A stretch of DNA of 64,000 bases from Chryseobacterium gleum (GTDB taxonomy: Bacteria; Bacteroidota; Bacteroidia; Flavobacteriales_D; Crocinitomicaceae): contig CAMAXI010000001.1 of assembly GCA_945862165.1 (NCBI GenBank), positions 496,001 to 560,000 on the forward strand, read 5' to 3'. Both the position numbers and the translations under genes were made by a program. Of the stretch, positions 61,275 to 64,000 are shown in pieces. Positions within the stretch are counted from its first letter, which is position 1. Each line of letters begins with the position of its first letter. The notes under the pieces are model-generated. The model saw nothing but the letters and a program-made list of their open reading frames with translations. It was not told the origin of the DNA and did not search any database.

Positions 61275-61291
61275 ATTATATATATTTAAAA

Positions 61292-61394
61292 TCCTACTCT
61301 CTAAGCTTTTCGGAATCCGCTGTTTACTAATACAAAATAAACTCAACCCACTGAAATATAAGTTCAGTTTGAAGATTGTTTATAAGTATGTCGA
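61292..61394 (-). repeat. 103-bp leader repeat, copy 1 (upstream of 60714-61274)
   Basis: This stretch matches 62128-62230 at 94 of 103 positions, without gaps and in the same orientation, 836 bp apart. It holds a small hairpin ACTGAA/TTCAGT and, read on the minus strand, TTATTTTG, which is 7 of 8 to the -7 promoter consensus. It lies directly before a minus-strand gene, so it is probably a duplicated promoter/leader. Confidence 0.85.
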
Positions 61395-61627
61395 GTAAAG
61401 AAGTGATTTGCCCCGAAAAAAAATCCTGCGACCGATTGGCGCAGGATTGTTGATGTATTATAAAAAAGAAAAGATAATATACCTTCTTATAAGAAGCAAT
61501 AAACATAATTAACATTCCTATAAAGAGCACAAGAAGTAATAAGTAAATTAGCTCACGTTTGATGTATAGGCGTACAATTTTTAAAACAAATATTCTACGT
61601 ATTTGTTTTAAACAATGGCTTGACTGA
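61327..61627 (-). pseudogene. Frame-shifted membrane-helix extension of the zinc-ribbon gene
   Basis: From just after the zinc-ribbon stop, another frame runs open without a start codon. It encodes a basic stretch (KQIRRIFVLKIVRLYIKRE) and a strong transmembrane helix (LIYLLLLVLFIGMLIMFIA). It then reads through hairpin copy 3 into the 103-bp repeat before stopping at 61327. Removing one TTAT unit from the (TTAT)3 run at 61627-61640 would join this frame to the zinc ribbon. I infer a decayed or phase-switched C-terminal half; the part beyond the hairpin is probably not original. Confidence 0.45.
61416..61448 (-). terminator. Repeated hairpin terminator, copy 3
   Basis: The arms AATCCTGCG (61422-61430) and CGCAGGATT (61440-61448) and the loop are identical to copies 1 and 2, with eight A residues on the plus side giving a minus-strand T-run. 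It closes the zinc-ribbon unit and is followed 22 bp later by the next 103-bp leader. Confidence 0.85.
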
Positions 61628-61795
61628 TTATTTATTTATTTTCATTAAAAAATGTTTGTGTCCACAGAATGGACACTCTACAATACCAGACACAATAAGT
61701 TCATCAAAAGTTTTGATAAACTCTTTCCCACAATCAGTACCAGTACATTCTATTCTTACATTTTTTTGTGTAATATCGATTTCTATTTTTCTCAT
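61628..61795 (-). CDS. Small zinc-ribbon protein (55 aa)
   Basis: ATG 61795 to TAA 61628. The protein has two Cys pairs, ECTGTDCGKEF at 16-26 and ECPFCGHKHF at 40-49, separated by a short strand-helix. This is a compact zinc ribbon such as that found at the start of larger membrane or regulatory proteins. It probably binds one Zn and may contact nucleic acid or protein. It follows the 61-aa gene by 27 bp. The stop lies in an AAAT-type tetranucleotide run, beyond which a transmembrane segment continues in another frame, so this may be the front half of a longer protein. Confidence 0.65.
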   Translation of the reverse strand: MRKIEIDITQKNVRIECTGTDCGKEFIKTFDELIVSGIVECPFCGHKHFLMKINK

Positions 61796-61822
61796 ATTAG
61801 TTTTTTTTTAGGTTAATAGTAT

Positions 61823-62008
61823 TTATTCTTCCTCATCATTACCTAATAATTCCTTTAGTTTATCATCTCTAAATTTTCTAATTATTTCTTGTGCTTGTTC
61901 CTCAGTAAGAACAGTGTTACCATTATTTGTAGAAGTATTCATTAACTTAAATTTAATGATGTTTGCATCTTCAATTAACTTTTCTAACGATTTTATATAT
62001 TTTTCCAT
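61823..62008 (-). CDS. Hypothetical small helical protein (61 aa)
   Basis: I do not recognise the family. The protein is charged and likely helical. The N-terminal EKYIKSLEKLIEDANIIKFK and C-terminal LTEEQAQEIIRKFRDDKLKE suggest two helices joined by an Asn/Thr-rich loop, with an acidic end GNDEEE. No Cys, signal peptide or membrane helix. It lies between a 25-codon frame and the zinc-ribbon gene in the same direction, in a module headed by the second 103-bp leader. It might be an antitoxin or immunity-type protein, but nothing proves that. Confidence 0.5.
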   Translation of the reverse strand: MEKYIKSLEKLIEDANIIKFKLMNTSTNNGNTVLTEEQAQEIIRKFRDDKLKELLGNDEEE

Positions 62009-62028
62009 TTTATACTTTTTATAAACTT

Positions 62029-62106
62029 CTATTCTAACACTATTTGTTTTTGTTCATCATTTAAATTACCTTCATTAAGAAGGTTTAATAATTGTTCATC
62101 ATCCAT
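62029..62106 (-). CDS. Very small acidic open reading frame (25 aa)
   Basis: ATG 62106 to TAG 62029 encodes MDDEQLLNLLNEGNLNDEQ followed by KQIVLE, an acidic amphipathic peptide. It lies 22 bp after the 103-bp leader and 20 bp before the 61-aa gene. It may be a real small gene or leader peptide, or the remaining front of a shortened gene; chance is also possible at this length. Confidence 0.3.
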   Translation of the reverse strand: MDDEQLLNLLNEGNLNDEQKQIVLE

Positions 62107-62127
62107 ACATAAAAAATTTATTAATAT

Positions 62128-62230
62128 TCCTACTCTCTAAGCTTTTCGGAATCCGCTATTTACTGATACAAAATAAATTCAAACCACTGAAATATAAGTT
62201 CAGTTTGCATATTGTTTAAAATTAAGTCGA
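62128..62230 (-). repeat. 103-bp leader repeat, copy 2
   Basis: The partner of 61292-61394 (94 of 103 positions identical, no gaps). It heads the minus-strand module of the 25-aa, 61-aa and zinc-ribbon genes, as copy 1 heads the module with the 186-aa gene and yidD. Confidence 0.85.
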
Positions 62231-62249
62231 TTACGTAGGGTTAATGTCC

Positions 62250-62507
62250 CTAAACTTTTTCTACTTTTTTCTTTTGCCAACGCAAATCCAACTTTCCTTC
62301 TCCTTCAAAAAAATAGGTTTTAGTAACCCGATTATATTTTATTGGCGCTTTAAATTCTGTTTTTATAATCCCAATATACTTATACACCATGCGTTCAGAA
62401 ACTCCTAACTTTATGGAAATATCTTTTGGTGTACCAGTATCATCTGGGTGAATTATTTTCTTCGTGAATAAAATTATTAATATGTTTCTTTGACTTTTCA
62501 AAATCAT
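62250..62507 (-). CDS. HTH-domain protein, probably truncated or fused at its start
   Basis: About 85 aa from ATG 62507. The recognisable part is TGTPKDISIKLGVSERMVYK then YIGIIKTEFKAPIKYNRVTK and TYFFEGEGKLDLRW, matching the small HTH_11-like Bacteroidota DNA-binding proteins in which a TGTP motif precedes the helix-turn-helix. The N-terminal residues (KSQRNILIILFTKK) do not resemble the family, and the start lies inside another gene in a different frame. I therefore suspect the original start has been lost. It may regulate transcription if expressed. Confidence 0.5.
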   Translation of the reverse strand: MILKSQRNILIILFTKKIIHPDDTGTPKDISIKLGVSERMVYKYIGIIKTEFKAPIKYNRVTKTYFFEGEGKLDLRWQKKKVEKV

Positions 62508-62610
62508 TTTCACTGATTTCAATTAGTGCTTTTTTTAATTTTCTCTCTTGGCCTATTGAATTTAAAACAGAAACCAAACTAAAAGTAAAACATAAAGAAA
62601 TTTTTACCAT
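62440..62610 (-). CDS. Truncated secreted protein (56 aa)
   Basis: ATG 62610 gives a signal peptide (ISLCFTFSLVSVLNSIGQ) followed by only about 36 mature residues (KALIEISENDFEKSKKHINN), which look like the first helices of a TPR protein. The stop at 62440 falls where the overlapping HTH frame begins to look genuine, so the rest of the gene seems to have been replaced. It lies 24 bp after the MORN-repeat gene in the same direction and was probably co-transcribed with it. Confidence 0.5.
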   Translation of the reverse strand: MVKISLCFTFSLVSVLNSIGQERKLKKALIEISENDFEKSKKHINNFIHEENNSPR

Positions 62611-62634
62611 GGATTTTATATTATAGCTAAACAA

Positions 62635-64000
62635 TTAATCAATGTATTGTAGAACATCTTTATAGTTAATCGTTAATACATCACCATCTGCTGACAAACA
62701 AACATCCGGTAAGCCAAAACGAAATGACAAAACAATACCTGCTTCTGAAAATTCAACATTGAAAAATTCCCAATCTACTATTGGACTATCCACCCCAATA
62801 AAACAATCTGAAGTCTCAGGATTTTTTAAAAAATTATTAAATGATTCATTCACTTTTTGTTGAACAAAACCAAGAAATTTTTCTTTGTTAATTTTAAAAA
62901 GTTCTTGATTTGTGATACTAACTTCTTTATTATCGATTAACTTAAAAAGTTCATATGTGTAATAATATCTTCCTTTATTATCCGTTTCACCATTAGATCT
63001 TGACTTAAACTCCCCCCAAGTACATGATTTTAGTAAAATTGGGTCTGGATTTTCTTTTGTTAATTTTTCGGTTTCAATACAAATAACATTTCTTTCATAA
63101 ATCCCGTTAACAAAATTTCCCTTTTTCTCAGTTCCATTAGGTAATATTAAATACCCTCTACCGTTTGGTACTCCGGATGATAGATAAAAAAAACCTTGGT
63201 ATTTAGACTTGTCTTTAAGTATTAAAAATCCATTTTTAGTTTCTACTATTTTTTTACTGTCAATTTTTAAACTAATATCACTAATTCCAAAATCACTCCA
63301 TTCACCTTGGTATTCACTTCCATCAATATATTTAATCTTACCTTTTGAACTTGGTTTATTATCTAAAAATTCCCCATCCCAAATGGATTCATCATTATTG
63401 TACTTAGCTGTACCACTAATAAACTTTCCTTTTTTCCAAATTCCATTTTCAAAATCTCCTGTAAAATATTCCATTTTTCCATTACCTTCAGGTGTGAAAA
63501 AATCAACTAAATCTCCAACAAAATAGCTACCATTACTATAAAAAACTTCTGATTTCCCAACTGTAACTCCATTCTCAAAAAAAGATTCTACCCTGACATT
63601 ATTATATGTCATTTGACCCTTACCATGGAAAACGTTATTTTTAAAATCACCATTGTAATTTTTTCCGTCAGAAAACAAAAGTGTCCCTTTACCTTCAAAT
63701 AATCCATTAACAAAGTCACCCGTATACTTTTTTTGAGATGAAAAGATTAACTCTCCTTTTAAATATTGATGATTTATAAATGTACCTTCATAACTCTCAT
63801 GTATTTTATCGAAATTATTTTTATCAATTAAATTTAAATTGTTTTTATATGCGATTTTACCAGATATTGGATTACCATCATGTACAATTCCATTAAATTT
63901 CCAATGATTAGTTTCAACAGCCACTTGTCCTGTTAATTTCCCTTCTTCCCAAGAATTACCACATTTAAAAACTGAATTATCAGGTAATAAGGTTTCTAAT
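62635..64000 (-). CDS. MORN-repeat protein (partial, start outside the window)
   Basis: The frame is open to the window edge and enters through CGNSWEEGKLTGQVAVE, so the start is missing; the GTG at 63924 is internal. At least ten MORN-like units follow, such as YTGDFVNGLFEGKGTLLFSD, YNGDFKNNVFHGKGQMTY and YQGEWSDFGI, with the G-x-G turn between beta hairpins. The last 150 residues change character (QELFKINKEKFLGFVQQKVN, SEAGIVLSFRFGLPDVCLSA) and resemble the secreted C-terminal domains attached to MORN arrays in Bacteroidota. Function unknown; repeats of this kind bind lipids or scaffold proteins. A truncated secreted gene follows. Confidence 0.78.
   Translation of the reverse strand, partial: LETLLPDNSVFKCGNSWEEGKLTGQVAVETNHWKFNGIVHDGNPISGKIAYKNNLNLIDKNNFDKIHESYEGTFINHQYLKGELIFSSQKKYTGDFVNGLFEGKGTLLFSDGKNYNGDFKNNVFHGKGQMTYNNVRVESFFENGVTVGKSEVFYSNGSYFVGDLVDFFTPEGNGKMEYFTGDFENGIWKKGKFISGTAKYNNDESIWDGEFLDNKPSSKGKIKYIDGSEYQGEWSDFGISDISLKIDSKKIVETKNGFLILKDKSKYQGFFYLSSGVPNGRGYLILPNGTEKKGNFVNGIYERNVICIETEKLTKENPDPILLKSCTWGEFKSRSNGETDNKGRYYYTYELFKLIDNKEVSITNQELFKINKEKFLGFVQQKVNESFNNFLKNPETSDCFIGVDSPIVDWEFFNVEFSEAGIVLSFRFGLPDVCLSADGDVLTINYKDVLQYID

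Noticed and set aside
61275-61346. N-terminal extension of the 186-aa protein
   Set aside because: These codons mostly lie in the 103-bp leader repeat, which precedes a different gene at its other copy.
59753-61448. Integron attC sites at the repeated hairpins
   Set aside because: The hairpins have an unpaired base and lie between genes, but they are only 27 bp with no RYYYAAC/GTTRRRY core sites and no integrase is present. A terminator reading fits better.
61620-61811. 63-codon plus-strand frame
   Set aside because: The minus strand carries a zinc-ribbon gene with both Cys pairs, which is the better coding choice.
1-64000. tRNA or rRNA genes and IS transposases
   Set aside because: I scanned both strands for T-arm-like motifs, rRNA landmarks and transposase motifs and found none that I would defend; without a covariance search a divergent tRNA could be missed.

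Overview
The window looks like chromosomal DNA of a member of the Bacteroidota, probably order Flavobacteriales and perhaps near Crocinitomicaceae/Fluviicola (the family-level placement is a guess). It is AT-rich. Several genes sit just downstream of exact TAnnTTTG boxes, the Bacteroidota -7 promoter element, and Shine-Dalgarno sequences are essentially absent. Type IX secretion (T9SS) sorting domains of both type A and type B are present, as are a PorU2/PorV2-like sortase pair, a PorE-like OmpA protein and many Bacteroidota-typical families (DUF4465, DUF3127, DUF2007, DUF1569).

Layout. 1-11 kb is housekeeping: the end of a YqhD-type alcohol dehydrogenase, an arginase-family formimidoylglutamase with a thioesterase, dnaA, a YigZ/M42 peptidase pair, a CDGSH protein, a TPR/PD40 protein, purB, a secreted cupin, a DUF3127 protein with an SSB-like tail and a flavin reductase. 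11-23 kb is a cell-surface block: a PorE-like protein and two T9SS type B secreted proteins of 2300 and 793 aa, the larger with two families of in-frame tandem repeats. 23-32.5 kb holds recQ, tatC-lptB, a small lipoprotein, an Omp85/TamA-like protein, mlaE-mlaF, a SprT-like protease and manC.

32.5-37.5 kb is a minus-strand vitamin B12 acquisition operon behind a cobalamin riboswitch: DUF4465 lipoprotein, TonB-dependent receptor, BtuG-like beta-propeller lipoprotein and a T9SS type A secreted protein. The last is the least characterised part of the B12 system. 38.5-44 kb is an enoyl-CoA hydratase and the translation/nucleotide block rplM-rpsI-rpsB-tsf-pyrH-frr. 44-58 kb holds a secreted alpha/beta hydrolase, a glycosyltransferase, mnmD, a GAF/SpoIIE phosphatase, porU2-porV2, pssA-purS and an aldehyde dehydrogenase.

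From about 57.9 kb to the end the window becomes accessory. It holds an AAA/DUF4143 ATPase flanked by inverted repeats, an N-terminally deleted AlbA_2-type gene, a YoeB toxin-antitoxin pair, yidD, several unrecognised small genes, frame-shifted remnants and a MORN-repeat protein cut by the window edge. Three minus-strand modules here each end in an identical 27-bp hairpin with a T-run. Two of them begin with near-identical 103-bp leaders, so the stretch 59.75-62.23 kb reads like a cassette array. It is the best candidate for something undescribed. No tRNA, rRNA, CRISPR array or insertion-sequence transposase was found.
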